NCBI GenBank assembly: GCA_041583135.1 | Contig: JBFHGJ010000008.1 | Coordinates: 1 to 64,000 of the forward strand | DNA length: 64,000 nucleotides | Reading direction: 5' to 3' | Source of the DNA: JABSOG01 sp041583135 | GTDB taxonomy: Bacteria > Pseudomonadota > Gammaproteobacteria > Enterobacterales > Alteromonadaceae | Part shown: positions 1 through 12,500 of the stretch, piece by piece | How positions within the stretch are numbered: position 1 is the first letter of the stretch | Layout: every line of letters starts with the position of its first letter | Notes under the pieces: generated by a model | Database searches by the model: none | Told to the model about the DNA's origin: nothing | The model's input: only the letters and a program-made list of their open reading frames with translations | Made by a program: the position numbers and the translations under genes

Positions 1-3000
1 CTGAGTAACCTCATGGCCAGCAGCGAGTGTCCGCCTAAACTAAAGAAGTTGGCATCGGTGGAAACCTCTGGCAGTTCCAGCAGCTCAGTCCAAATCGCCA
101 CCAGCTTCGCTTCGGTGTCGGTTTTCGCCGCGACAGTCTGCTGCGTGCTCAATTGCGGCTCAGGCAATGCCTTCTTATCGATTTTGCCATTATCTGTCAG
201 CGGCATTTTATCAAGTACCACAAGATGCTCAGGCACCATGTAATAAGGCAGATCCACCTGTAATTGCTGACGTAACTTGGCAACATCGACCGACTCACCA
301 TCATTTAAGGTGATATAGCCGACCAGCTGCGCATCGGCGCCTTGGCGGTCATCGACAACCACCACCGCCTGCTCAATCATGGCATATTGGCTCAAACGGC
401 TTTCAATCTCGCCAAGCTCGATTCTAAAGCCGCGAATTTTGATCTGCTCATCACCACGGCCATAAAAATGCAAGTTACCGCTTAAATCAAAAGCGGCAAT
501 ATCGCCGGTTTGATACATTCGCGCGCCGCTTTGCGTGCTAAACGGATCGGCGATAAAACGGTTGGCGCTCAGTTGAGGCTGATTGAGATAGCCCAATGCC
601 ACCGCCGGACCACCAAGGTAGAGTTCACCGCGTACGCCCGGCGGACACATCTGTTTGTGGCTATCGAGAATATAACAGCGGCTGGCAGCCACTGGCTTGC
701 CGATAGGCGGCTTGCCTGCACCACTGTCGAAACCACCGGCATCAAAGGCGGTTGCGATCACCGTGCCCTCAGTCGGGCCATAGGTATTGAATAACTGCAC
801 CGAGTCTTTGAACTGATGCTGCCACAATGTAAGCATTGCGCCTGACATCGCCTCGCCACCGACGATCATCAATCGCACAGGGGAGTTAATCGACGTTTCA
901 TCAAGGGCACTACACAGCACATGCCAATAGGCCGTAGGCAATGAACAAACGCTGATCTGATGGTCACACACAAACTGCCAAAACCGTTGTGGGCTGGCCA
1001 AAACAGCGTCATTTCTCAGCACCAACGACGCGCCGCCAGTGAGACTGACAAACAACTCTTCGACAAAAATATCAAAAGACAGCGATGAGAATTGCATCAC
1101 CTTGTCGTCACTATTGACCCGATATAATGGCTTTGCCGAATGCAGATAAGCCGACAAATTGCCTTGCGATACCACGACCCCTTTAGGCAGACCGGTAGAG
1201 CCTGAGGTATAGATCACATAAGCAGGTCTTGTACTTAGGCTGTCACCGTCATTAAGCGGATTTTCGCTGCTGTAGCGAGCAACTTCGTTCACTGTTATTG
1301 GCGCGTCGATGACAATCGGTTTGATCTGCTCGGATAAATTCAACTGAGTGGTTTGGGCAGAGCCAAGCAGTAAAACCCTAAGGCCGCTGTCGTCAATCAT
1401 GTGCTGCAAACGCGCCGATGGATAGGCCGGATCTAACGGCACGTAGGCGCCACCGGCTTTAAGCACAGCCAAAATAGCAACCACCATATCGAAACTACGT
1501 GCAATCATCACCCCGACCAAATCGCCGGGCACGGTGCCATGCTCTCGCAGATAATGGGCAAGACGATTGGCTTGTTCGTTGAGCGCGCCGTAGCTTAGCA
1601 CCTGCTCGCCCAGCTCTAGTGCCGGATGCTCAGGTTGTGATTGTGCATACTGCTCAAATTGCGCCATGGCGCTTGGCAACTGACTGACCTTGGGCAACAC
1701 CGCTTCATGAGTATGTTCAAGCCAGCTTTGTATCTGCTCATCAGGCATAATCGACAGCTCGGTATGAGACGCCTTGCTATCGCTGATCATGGCATTGAGA
1801 CAACGCGCAAAATACTCGGCCGCCGTCTTGGCACCTTGGGCCAAACACAAATCGGCATCGACATCGACATGCAATCCGAGTTTACCGCTACTCAAATCGC
1901 GCTCTAAGGTGACGTCAAACACAAAGTCGTTTTCGGTTTGCTGGTGGGTGGTTTCAAACTCAATGCCCGAGGTTTTATGGGCATCCCCTGCCTTGCCAAA
2001 GTCGGTAAAGGTAAACTGGGTATCACAGAGTACCTGTCCGCCAACCATCGCTTGACGTTTCACCGCAGGAAAACGGCTAAAGGGCTGCGCCTGATTTTCC
2101 ACACGATAAATCTCACAGATTAGCTCAGACCAGCTGCGCGTTGCCAAATCGACACGCAAAGGCACCGAGCTGGCAAACATCCCCAATACCTTATCACCGT
2201 CAATGGCATCGACACGGCCATGACCGGTCAAACCGGCGGTAATATCGCTTTGGCCGCTCAGCACCGACAACACCTTACAGTGGGCCGCCAAAAAGACCGC
2301 CTTTTGCGATACGCCCAAGGTTTTGGCAAGCTCATCGATTTGACCCAGCAAAGCATCGTCAATGGTCACTTGAGCATGGCGAACATAGCTTGGATTGGTT
2401 TCGCCCGCTTGGCGTCTGGCAAGGCGCACTGGGGTAAAATCGGCCAGATATTGCTGCCAAAACTGCACCACTTGCGGGTCGTTGCTGGCACCTTGTTCGG
2501 CGGCGACAAAATCGCGATAGTTGCTCTTTAATGGTTCGCGCTCAATCGTTTTACCGGCAAGCAGCGCGGCGTAGTTTTCCAATAGCTCGTTACACATCGA
2601 TTGCACCGACCAGCCATCTAAAATGGCGTGGTGTTCAACCAAAGTAAACTGAACCGTGTCGGCACCCAAACGATGAAAAACGATATGAAACAGCGGCGCG
2701 CTATCGAGTGCCAGCGGCGCTTTGGCAAGTGTGGCAAAGCACTCATCGATCACCTGTTGCTGCTCACCGGCACTTAGGTGAGCGATGTCTTCAACTCGCA
2801 GCGGCAATGGCACTTGCTCATACACCAGCTGCATCGGTTCACTGAAACGGTGATAGTCAAAGGCGGTTCTTAAGATCTCATGACGGTTAATCAGGGCGCG
2901 CAGCGCCTCGGCGAATTTATCGCTGTCATAAGGGAACTTTAGTAAATGACTAGTGACGTTGTGATACAGGGCATTGTGCTTATCGGCAAGGGCATGATAG

Positions 3001-6000
3001 ACAATACCACCTTGTAGCGCAGATACCGGATAGGCATCGACCACATTATCAGGCAGCATAGCTCTGTCTTGTTCGCCAACAAGCGCAAATGGCGCCAACT
3101 TTTCTGTTGTGTCTGCGACATCACCCGACTGGTTGATGGCACGGGCCAACTGGCGTACGCTCGGGTGAGCAAACAGCTGGGCAACGCTCATTTGCTTGCC
3201 CAGTTGCTTAAGCTCACTCATGATCTTGATCACTTGGATAGAATCGCCGCCTAGGCTGAAATAGTTGTCGTTGACCCCAACCCGTTCAACCTTCAAGACC
3301 TTTTGCCAGATCTCAACCAGCGCCTGCTCCAGCGGATTGCTCGCCGGTACATATTCATTGGCCACCGTGGCCGAACTATCCGGTTGTGGCAATGCGCTGC
3401 GATTGATCTTACCGTTGATGGTCAGTGGAAAATGATCAATGGCAATAAAATAGGTCGGTAGCATATGCTCTGGCAGCGTTTGCCCTAAGTGGGCTTTAAG
3501 CGCCTTGGCATCGAACGGTTCAACTTCGCCTTGGGGCACCACATAGGCCACCAAGCGTTCGGCATCGTTGACTTTGTTCACCAGCACAAGGGCCTGTTTG
3601 GCCATGGGGGATTCGCTGATGCGCGCTTCGATTTCCCCAAGCTCAATTCTAAAGCCGCGGATCTTCACCTGATGGTCGTTGCGGCCCAGGTACTCCACCT
3701 CGCCACTTTGTAAAAAACGCCCGACATCGCCGGTTTTATACAGCTTTGGCACACCGGGCATAGCTGTGGCAAAGGGGTTATCGACAAAACGCTCTTGGGT
3801 TAACTCAGGGCGGTTTAAATAACCAAGGCTTAATCCTGCGCCACCGACATAAATCTCGCCACTGACCCCTTGCGGTACGGGCTGCATGGTGTCATCTAAA
3901 ATCATCACAGCCAGATCACGCAGCGGCCTGCCAATCACGCTGGCATTGCCGTTCAAATCAGCCGTGCCCAGCGGCCGATAGGTCACATGCACCGTGGTCT
4001 CGGTAATGCCATACATATTGACCAGTTGCGGCTGAGTATCCCCTTGTAGCTCAAACCATGGACGCAGCACTTGTAAATCTAGGGCTTCACCGCCGAAGAT
4101 CACATAACGCAACTGTGTTAACGCCAGTCGCTGCTGTTGATGAACATCGATAAACTGGGCAAAAGCCGACGGCGTTTGATTGAGCACCGTCACGCCACGC
4201 TCGGCCACCAGTGTGTAGAACGCCTGAACATCACGACTGATCATATACGGCACAATCTCCACACAGCCGCCGTGAAGTAGCGCCCCCCAGATCTCCCACA
4301 CCGAAAAGTCAAAGGCACTGGAGTGGAAAAAAGTCCACACATCGTCTGCGCCAAACTGAAAGTCCTGCTGGCAACTGTCAAACAAACGACCGACATTTCT
4401 ATGACTGACATTCACCCCTTTGGGCTGACCGGTTGAGCCCGAGGTGTAAATCACATAAGCAGGCAAATCGATGTCATAGGCAACATCAAGGGTTTTGGCT
4501 TCACCAAATTGCGCAATGGTTTGCTTATCGACCATCACCGCCTTGACGCCCTCAAAAGCAGCGCCAAGCGGTCTATCGGTTAGCACAATTTCTAAGGCGG
4601 CATCACTGCAGATATACTGCAACCTCTCTTGGGGGTTGTTGGGATCTAGCGGCACATAAGTACCAGCGCTTTTAACAATCGCCAACATTGCCACAATCAG
4701 TTCTATTGAACGCTCAAGATGCAAGCCGACACGAGTGCCGGGCTTGACGCCCATGGCGACCAACTGCTCGGCAAAACCGCTGGCGGCGCAATCAAGCTGA
4801 TGATAATCCATCTGTTCACCTGCCATCGACAAGGCGGTATTGTGGCGATAGCGCGCCGCCTGCTCGGCAAAACGTTCGGCAATACTTTGGCTTTGTTCAA
4901 AATGTTCAAAGTGGGCAACCTTGCCACGCGTTAGCGCTTCAAGCTCAGCATCATCAAGCATATTGAGCCGATTGACAGCCACATCCGGCGAGATCAGCGC
5001 CTGAGCCAACAAGTTGACAAAATGACGACTCATTCTAGCGATGGTGGCAGGCTCGAATAAGTCTGAACAATACTCCCAACTGCCCTTAAGCCCCTGCTCG
5101 TTCTGCTCAAAGCTCAAGGTCAGATCAAATTTGGCCTTTTGATTATCCAAGGTATAGGGGCTGATACTTAGCCCTTCCATCACCAAAGGTTCAATGGCGT
5201 TGTTTTGCAACACCATCATTACCTGAAACAGTGGCGAATAGCTGCTACTGCGCTCAGGAGCCATGGCGTCAACCACCTGATCAAAAGGTAAATCTTGGCA
5301 GTCGAACGCCTTTAAGCTGTTGCTTTTGACCTGTGCCAACAGCTGATTGAAACTCTGCTCACCAGTTAAGTCATTGCGCAGCACGATAGTATTGACAAAC
5401 AGTCCAATTAAAGGTTCAAGGGCATGACGGTTGCGGTTGGCGACCGGGGTACCGACGGCAATATCGTCGCTGGCACAATAGCGGCTAAGCAACAATTGAT
5501 AAACGGACATCAAAACCATGAACATTGAGAGATCTTGGCTTTTACAGAGCTGTTCGATTTTTGCCAGTAAAGGCGCAGGCACCACAAAATGACTCAACGC
5601 GCCATTGAACTGCTGCTGTAGCGGGCGCGGCTTATCACTAGGTAATTCCAGCATTGGCGGCAAGTCGGCCAAATAGTCGCGCCAAAAATCGAGCTGGCGA
5701 TTGAGTTCACCTTGGGCCAACCTTTGTTGTTGCCAGTGGGCATAGTCGCGGTATTGTAGTGCCAATGCAGGCAACACCTCGGCGTTCCCCTCAAGCCCGT
5801 GGGTTTGATAATGACGATAAAGGGTGGCAAATTCTTTCACCAATACGCCCATCGACCAACCATCGGCGACGATATGATGCAGTACCAACAACAGTACATG
5901 TTCATTTTCTGCCAGCTTAAATAGACAAACCCGTAACAGTGGCGGATTATCAAGGGCAAACGGTCTCAGGCTGTGCTCGTTGACCTGCGTTGCCAACTGC

Positions 6001-6470
6001 TTTTCATCTTCACAGTCAAAGGTTTCAATGACGACATCCAATGAAGGCTGGGCCTCAAGCATGAGCTGCCCGTCACACTGATTAAAACCACTACGTAAGA
6101 TCTCATGTCTGGCAACAATGTCATTAAGACTGCGCTTGACTATCGGCAGTTGCAATTGGCCTTTGAGTGTTAACGAGACATTGATGTTATAAGCGCTTTT
6201 GGCGGCCTCAAATTGATCGACAAACCACAGTCTCTGCTGGGCAAAAGACGCACTGACCGCCGTCTCAGGTGCCACCTTTTCAAGGGGCAGATCCTGACGG
6301 CTTTGCTGCTCTAAATTGTGTAGCAGCGCCATCAACGCGGCTTTGTTTTCGACCATCTGCTGACGGATCTCAGCGGTAATAGCCCCTTTGGGGGCGTTGA
6401 CCTTTAACTGACCATCAACCAAGGACAATTTGATATTCAAATTGGATAACTGTTGCAGCAATGCTTTCAC
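1..6470 (-). CDS. NRPS, modules Thr and unknown, cut by the left window edge
   Basis: This is a two-or-more-module NRPS whose 3' end lies outside the window; about 2156 codons are visible. I chose the GTG start at 6470 because it has an AGAGGT ribosome site 6 bases upstream and opens a TubC-type N-terminal docking domain (residues 1-55, including NAPKGAIT) like those of the neighbouring NRPSs. Order by rough residue: docking; C1 (HHIVADGWS near 200); A1 (TSGSTG near 675) with pocket residues DFWNIGMVH, the standard Thr code; PCP1 with LGGDS near 1072; C2 (YPVSALQGGIVYH start, HHAILDGWS near 1282); A2 (TSGSTG near 1755) with pocket DIESIGTVI, which I cannot assign; PCP2 LGGHS near 2144, at the edge. 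C2 differs from the LCL-type C domains (SFAQQRLWF), and no epimerization domain precedes it. The gene follows the four-module NRPS by 55 bases in the same operon. Whether it ends in a thioesterase cannot be seen. Confidence 0.95.
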   Translation of the reverse strand, partial: MKALLQQLSNLNIKLSLVDGQLKVNAPKGAITAEIRQQMVENKAALMALLHNLEQQSRQDLPLEKVAPETAVSASFAQQRLWFVDQFEAAKSAYNINVSLTLKGQLQLPIVKRSLNDIVARHEILRSGFNQCDGQLMLEAQPSLDVVIETFDCEDEKQLATQVNEHSLRPFALDNPPLLRVCLFKLAENEHVLLLVLHHIVADGWSMGVLVKEFATLYRHYQTHGLEGNAEVLPALALQYRDYAHWQQQRLAQGELNRQLDFWRDYLADLPPMLELPSDKPRPLQQQFNGALSHFVVPAPLLAKIEQLCKSQDLSMFMVLMSVYQLLLSRYCASDDIAVGTPVANRNRHALEPLIGLFVNTIVLRNDLTGEQSFNQLLAQVKSNSLKAFDCQDLPFDQVVDAMAPERSSSYSPLFQVMMVLQNNAIEPLVMEGLSISPYTLDNQKAKFDLTLSFEQNEQGLKGSWEYCSDLFEPATIARMSRHFVNLLAQALISPDVAVNRLNMLDDAELEALTRGKVAHFEHFEQSQSIAERFAEQAARYRHNTALSMAGEQMDYHQLDCAASGFAEQLVAMGVKPGTRVGLHLERSIELIVAMLAIVKSAGTYVPLDPNNPQERLQYICSDAALEIVLTDRPLGAAFEGVKAVMVDKQTIAQFGEAKTLDVAYDIDLPAYVIYTSGSTGQPKGVNVSHRNVGRLFDSCQQDFQFGADDVWTFFHSSAFDFSVWEIWGALLHGGCVEIVPYMISRDVQAFYTLVAERGVTVLNQTPSAFAQFIDVHQQQRLALTQLRYVIFGGEALDLQVLRPWFELQGDTQPQLVNMYGITETTVHVTYRPLGTADLNGNASVIGRPLRDLAVMILDDTMQPVPQGVSGEIYVGGAGLSLGYLNRPELTQERFVDNPFATAMPGVPKLYKTGDVGRFLQSGEVEYLGRNDHQVKIRGFRIELGEIEARISESPMAKQALVLVNKVNDAERLVAYVVPQGEVEPFDAKALKAHLGQTLPEHMLPTYFIAIDHFPLTINGKINRSALPQPDSSATVANEYVPASNPLEQALVEIWQKVLKVERVGVNDNYFSLGGDSIQVIKIMSELKQLGKQMSVAQLFAHPSVRQLARAINQSGDVADTTEKLAPFALVGEQDRAMLPDNVVDAYPVSALQGGIVYHALADKHNALYHNVTSHLLKFPYDSDKFAEALRALINRHEILRTAFDYHRFSEPMQLVYEQVPLPLRVEDIAHLSAGEQQQVIDECFATLAKAPLALDSAPLFHIVFHRLGADTVQFTLVEHHAILDGWSVQSMCNELLENYAALLAGKTIEREPLKSNYRDFVAAEQGASNDPQVVQFWQQYLADFTPVRLARRQAGETNPSYVRHAQVTIDDALLGQIDELAKTLGVSQKAVFLAAHCKVLSVLSGQSDITAGLTGHGRVDAIDGDKVLGMFASSVPLRVDLATRSWSELICEIYRVENQAQPFSRFPAVKRQAMVGGQVLCDTQFTFTDFGKAGDAHKTSGIEFETTHQQTENDFVFDVTLERDLSSGKLGLHVDVDADLCLAQGAKTAAEYFARCLNAMISDSKASHTELSIMPDEQIQSWLEHTHEAVLPKVSQLPSAMAQFEQYAQSQPEHPALELGEQVLSYGALNEQANRLAHYLREHGTVPGDLVGVMIARSFDMVVAILAVLKAGGAYVPLDPAYPSARLQHMIDDSGLRVLLLGSAQTTQLNLSEQIKPIVIDAPITVNEVARYSSENPLNDGDSLSTRPAYVIYTSGSTGLPKGVVVSQGNLSAYLHSAKPLYRVNSDDKVMQFSSLSFDIFVEELFVSLTGGASLVLRNDAVLASPQRFWQFVCDHQISVCSLPTAYWHVLCSALDETSINSPVRLMIVGGEAMSGAMLTLWQHQFKDSVQLFNTYGPTEGTVIATAFDAGGFDSGAGKPPIGKPVAASRCYILDSHKQMCPPGVRGELYLGGPAVALGYLNQPQLSANRFIADPFSTQSGARMYQTGDIAAFDLSGNLHFYGRGDEQIKIRGFRIELGEIESRLSQYAMIEQAVVVVDDRQGADAQLVGYITLNDGESVDVAKLRQQLQVDLPYYMVPEHLVVLDKMPLTDNGKIDKKALPEPQLSTQQTVAAKTDTEAKLVAIWTELLELPEVSTDANFFSLGGHSLLAMRLL

Positions 6471-6525
6471 GACTTTACCTCTACCGCATCGACCTTGACG
6501 GCCTTATGTTGTTGTTGCGCCTTTA

Positions 6526-9500
6526 TCACAGCAAAAATTCCTCTTCTTCGTCATCGGCAGCATCATCCTGATCGGCCTGCGTGCCGATGCTGGCAATAAG
6601 CGCCATTTGCTGACGGTTATCATCGATAAATGCCGCCAAAGCGCGAATGGTTTGATGACCAAACAGGTCTACCAAAGACACCTCGATGTCCAGCTGCGCC
6701 AAAACCAGCGCCTGTATTCTGGCGCTGAGCAGCGAATGGCCGCCAAGTTCAAAGAAGTTGTCCTCAATACCGACTTTCTCCAGCCCTAAAACTTCACACC
6801 AGATCTGTGCCAGTGCCAGCTCAAGCTCGGTCGTTGCGGCGACATACTGCGGGCGCTGCTCGCTCAATTCATCGGGCGCCGGTAGCGCCTTCTTATCGAC
6901 CTTGCCATTGCTGGTCAGCGGCAGTTTATCCATGGTGACAAACAGCGCAGGGATCATATGCTCCGGCAACACTAGGCTGAGCGCTTTGCGTAGCTCGCCT
7001 TGGTACGGCTCGGACTGTGATGCCACCACGTAGGCAACGATTTGCTTATCGCCACCAAGGCTGGGCCTGACCACCACCGCGCAACTGTTGACGTTTGGCA
7101 GCGCCAGCAACTGCTGTTCGATTTCACTGAGCTCAATCCTAAAGCCGCGCACTTTGACCTGTTGGTCGATACGGCCGATATATTCCAAGCGGCCGTCATC
7201 GCGATAACGTACCAAATCGCCGGTTTTATAGACTTTGGCGCGAGGGTCTGTGCTAAATGGGTCGGCGATAAAGCGCTCGGCGCTCAGCTCTGGGCGATTA
7301 AGATAGCCGCGCACCACACCGGCGCCTCCGACCCAAGCTTCACCTTCAACGCCGACGGGCGCCAACTGCTCGCCTCTAACCACATAGACTTTCAAATCAG
7401 CCATAGGTAAACCGATGATGCTGCCTTGATTGGCTGCAATATCTGCCGCTTTAATGCGGCTGTAAGTGACATGCACTGTGGTTTCGGTGATGCCGTACAT
7501 GTTGACCAGCGCCACTTTGTCATCGCCATGACGCTCAACCCAAGTCTTAAGTGAGTTGATGTTGAGCACTTCACCACCGAAGATCACGCACCGCAAACTA
7601 AGGCTGGCGCGCTCGGTAGCGTCGATTTCATCAAGATGAGCAAAGGCCGTTGGGGTTTGATTGAGTACCGTCACCCCTTGTTGATGGAGCAATGGATAGA
7701 AATCTTTAGGTGAGCGGGCAACCCAGAAAGGCACGATAACCAAGGTGCCGCCGTACAACAACGGCCCCCAGATCTCCCACACCGAAAAGTCAAAGGCGTA
7801 AGAATGGAATAAGGTCCAAACATCATTATGGTTAAATCCGAACAGGCTATCGGTGGCGCTGAACAATCGCTGCACCTGCCTATGCTCAACCATCACCCCT
7901 TTAGGGTTGCCGGTGGTGCCTGAGGTATAGATGACATAAGCCAGATCGCTGGCACTGCGGCTATCGTCTTGCGCCGGATTGGTATCTGTAAATTGCGCCA
8001 ACTGCTCGGCACAGGCACCATCATCGAGCAAGATAACCTCAAGTTCCTCGCACTCAACCCCAAGCCTTGGCCACACCTGCGTTTGGCTGAGCAACAAGCC
8101 AATGCCCGAGTCCTCTATTTGATATGCTAAGCGCTGAGTGGGATAGTTGGGATCTAGCGGCACATAGCCGCCACCGGCTTTAAGCACCGCCAAAATCGCC
8201 ACTATCATGTCAAATGAACGTTCGACACACAGGCCAACCAATACTTCACTGCCAACACCTTGGGCTTTGAGATAATGGGCCAAGCGGTTGGCTCTGGCAT
8301 TGAGTTCGCCATAGCTCATCTGCGCTTGTTCAAACGATAACGCCACCTTATCCGGGTTGGCGGCAACCTGTTGTTCAAACCAGCGATCTATCAACAGACC
8401 GTTGTCAAACTGACCGAGCGGTTGGTTTAGCCCTACACCTAAAGCGTGTGTTTCGCTGTCATTGAGCATATTGAGCTGATGAATATCCGCATCAGGTCTG
8501 GTGACAATGGCCTTAAGCAAATTGACAAAGTGTTCAGCCATACGCTCGATGGTGCTTGCTTTGAACAAATCGACGTTATATTCAAAATCAAACCGCAATG
8601 CGTTGTCATTTTGTCTGGCATTGAGCGTCAAATCGACCTTAGCTTGCACCGCATCGCTTGCCAACGGCGTAAACTCAAGCCCGGTGTGATGATCTTTGGC
8701 CGGCGCGTCAATATCGAGATTGAACATGATCTGAAACAGCGGCGAATGGGCCGTACTGCGCTCAGGGTTGAGTTTTTCAACCAGATATTCAAACGGAATA
8801 TCTTGATGGCTCTGTGCCTCAATGTTGGTCTGCTTGACTTGCGCCAGATAGGCGTCAAAAGTCAACGGTTCGCTATTGTCAATTTGACTTCGCAACACCA
8901 AGGTATTGACGAAAAAACCGACCAAATCATGCAGCTGCGCCTGAGTTCTGCCCGCCACCGGCGTACCAATGGCAATGTCATGAACCTCACTGTGCTGGCT
9001 ATGACGCGACAACAGCAGCGCAAACGCCCCGTGCAACAACATAAACAAACTCACTTTATGCTGTTTGGCCAATTGCTCAAGTGAGCGATAAAGGCCATCC
9101 TCAATAGCAAAGTCCACTCTGGCACCATTGAACGATTGTCGCGCCGGTCGGGTAAAATCTGGCGTCAATTGATGTAACGGAATAAGACCCGCCAACTGCT
9201 CTTGCCAGTAACCCAATTGCTTAGCCAGCAGGCGATTTTCGCCATTATCAGACAACAAGGTGTCACGCTGCCAACAGGCGTAGTCGCCATATTGCAAAGC
9301 AGGTGGTGCCAATTGCTCGTCTTGCTGGTGGACAATGGCATCGTAATGGCTGACAAACTCATCGACCATCAGCGCCATCGACCAAGCGTCAGAGGCAATG
9401 TGATGGACGGTAAACACCAATACCCATTGGGTTGGTGCTTCTTTAACAAACAGCGCCCTTAACATCAAATCATTGGCCAAATCAAACGGCGTTTGTTGCT

Positions 9501-12500
9501 CGGCATCTAATACCGCCTGCACATCGGCAAAGCGCTCACCGAGTTCTATCACTTGGGTATTGAGTTTGACCTCATCACGGACCAGTTGCACCGGGCCATC
9601 TTCTGTCTGAGCAAACACGGTGCGAAGCACACTGTGACGGCTGACGATTTTGCCCAAAGCCTGCTCGGCAACAGACAGTTCCAGCGCACCTTTGATACGT
9701 ACGCCGCCGGTCATATTGTATTGACTGGAATTGCCGCTGAACTTATCGATAAACCACAGTCGCTGCTGTGAAAACGACAGCGGCATTGGCGTACCGGCAG
9801 GATAGTTGTGGCTGACAATGGCGCTTATACCGCCATCACCTAAGTCTTGATGTCGGCCAATCAATGCCGCCATTTCCTTAAGGGATCCGCAGGCAAAAAC
9901 CTCATGCATCGATAGCTCAATCATAAAGTCACGATTGATCTGAGCCACCAAACGGGTCAGCAGCAAAGAATGACCACCGAGTTCAAAGAAATTGGCAGTC
10001 GTGGAGATCTGCGCCTGCTCGACATTGATCAGCTGTGACCACAACCGGGCAAGCGCTGGCTCAATCTCACCGGTTGGCGCGACAAACGCTTTGGTCAACA
10101 CCTCAGTATTCGGTTGCGGCAACGCCTTTTTATCGACTTTGCCATTGGCGGTCATCGGTAAGCTGTCGAGCTGCACCCACACACTTGGCACCATATACTC
10201 AGGGAGCTGCGCCATCAGCTCGGCGCGCAAGCTATCGGTGTCAGCCCGTTCAAGACTTTGGTTTGAAGTGACATAGGCCACCAGATTTTTCTCTACCACA
10301 GTTACCGCACAAGCGTGCACGGCCTGAAGCTGTTGCAGCTGATTTTCAATCTCACCGAGTTCGATACGATAGCCGCGGATCTTCACTTGAGCATCGACCC
10401 TAGCGACAAACGCCAATAGGCCATTTGGCAGGTAACGCACCAAGTCACCGGTACGATAGAGTTTTTGATTGGGCTTGGTGGCAAACGGATTGTCGATAAA
10501 GTGTTTTTGCGTCAACTCATCACGGCGTAAATAACCACGTCCAACGCTATCGCCGCCGATATAAAGCTCACCGACCGCGCCAAACGGTACCAAATCCCCC
10601 TCGCCCAGCAGTTGCTCACCGCTAGCCATCACCCGCACGACATAGTGCTGATAACCGTTGAGTCCACTGCCGATGGCAAGGGACGTCGCGCGGTCTTGCT
10701 CGGCACTTATCTGATGCATGGTAGACCAGACTGTCGCCTCGGTCGGCCCATAGCAATTAAACACTCGCTCACCTCTGGCCAACAACCCGGCTTTAACCTC
10801 CTCGCTTAACGGCTCACCGCCACACAATAAGATCATCGGTCTACTCGGTTGCCAACCACCATCAAACAGTTGTTGCCAACGTGAAGGCGTGGTTTGAACA
10901 ATCCCAGCACCCGAGTGATTGATATAGTCGGCCAATTTGAACGGGTCGGTTTGCAGTGTTTTGGTCACAATATGGCAGCAGCCGCCGGTGACCAGCGCGC
11001 CAAACCATTCAAACAAAGAAATATCAAAACTCAAGGTGGTGAGCAGTAGCCAATCCTGCCCCTGATAATCCACTCTATCGAGCATGGCCTTAGTCAGGTT
11101 CAGGGTGTTGCGCTGTTCAATCAACACCCCTTTTGGTCGCCCGGTTGAGCCTGAGGTATAGAGGATATAAGCCAAATTGTCTGGGCCTTGGCCTGAGTGC
11201 AATTTAAGGTTGTCATCGCGATAGTCACGCAAATCAATATCATCGATAACCACAACATTGGCGACATCTGGCCTTTGCTCAGCGTTGAGGGCTTTGGTGG
11301 TGATCATTACGCTGAGTTGAGCATCTTCAACCATGTAGCTCAAACGGCTCTGCGGGTGGCTTGGGTCAAGGGGCACGTACGCGCCACCGGCCTTATGGGT
11401 GGCAAGCATAGCGACAATGGCGTCAATGCCCGGCTCAAGATACAACGCCACAGGCACATCAACGGCGACGCCTTTGGCGCGTAAATATCGGGCCAAGCGG
11501 TTGGCTTGTCGATTGAGTGTGCGGTAGCTGATCTTTTGCGTTTCAAACACCAACGCCGTTGCCTCGGGCGAGCGCTCAACCTGCTGTTCAAACCACTGAT
11601 GCATACACCAATGACGAGGATAATCACAATGATTGTCATTGAGCCCCCAGATCAAATGATGTTGCTCTGGCTCAGACAAGCCGTTGATCTGTGCTACTTT
11701 TTGCTGCGGCACTTGGGCCATATTGAGCAAAATGGTTTTTAGGTAGGCGCCAATGCGCTCGACCTGATCATGGTCCATCCGCTCGGTGAGGTACTCTAGT
11801 TTGATCTCAAGCGTGCCACTGACGCTGGCCAGCAACGACAGCGGGTAGTTGGTATGTTCAAAGCCCGACACCTTGGTGACATTCAATTCGGCATCATCTA
11901 CCTGAGTGGCCAAAGCTGAATCGACCGGATAGTTCTCGAAGATCAGAATGCTTTCAAATAGCGGCGTATTGGCACTGCCAAAGCCCGCTTTTATGGCGCA
12001 ATGATGAATATCACTGAGCGGCATGTAGCTGTATTCATCACGATTGATAAGCTGTTGTTGCAGCTGGTTCAACCAATGGGCGACCGTCGCCTGATTGTCG
12101 ATATGAATATGCGCCGGTATGGTGTTGATAAACAAGCCCACCATTTGCTCGACCCCCGGCAACTGCGCCGGACGGCCAGAGACGGTGGTGCCAAACAGCA
12201 CACTTGGCTCGGCGCTGGTACGACTGAGCAAATAAGCCCAAGCCCCTTGCAATATCACATTGATGGTGGTTTGACACTGCTGGGCCAATGCACTCAACTG
12301 CTGAGTTTGTGCCTGAGTAAACTGCAATTCGACGGCGCCGAACTGTGCCGTTGTCACAGCCTCATTGGTTCTTTGCGCGCAGATCGGCGCGGTTTGCGGC
12401 AAAGGCGTCGGCCCGTCGATAGCGCTCAATTGCTGCTGCCAAAACGCCCTTGCTTTGTCTGTGTCTTGCGTAGACAACCAGCCGATATAGTCGCTAAAGG

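Noticed and set aside
8446..9084. Long plus-strand frame of over 200 codons opposite the four-module NRPS, and similar ones at 12001-12597 and 33445-34068
   Set aside because: These lie fully antisense to clearly conserved NRPS domains, lack ribosome sites and motifs, and arise from the codon bias of the true strand.
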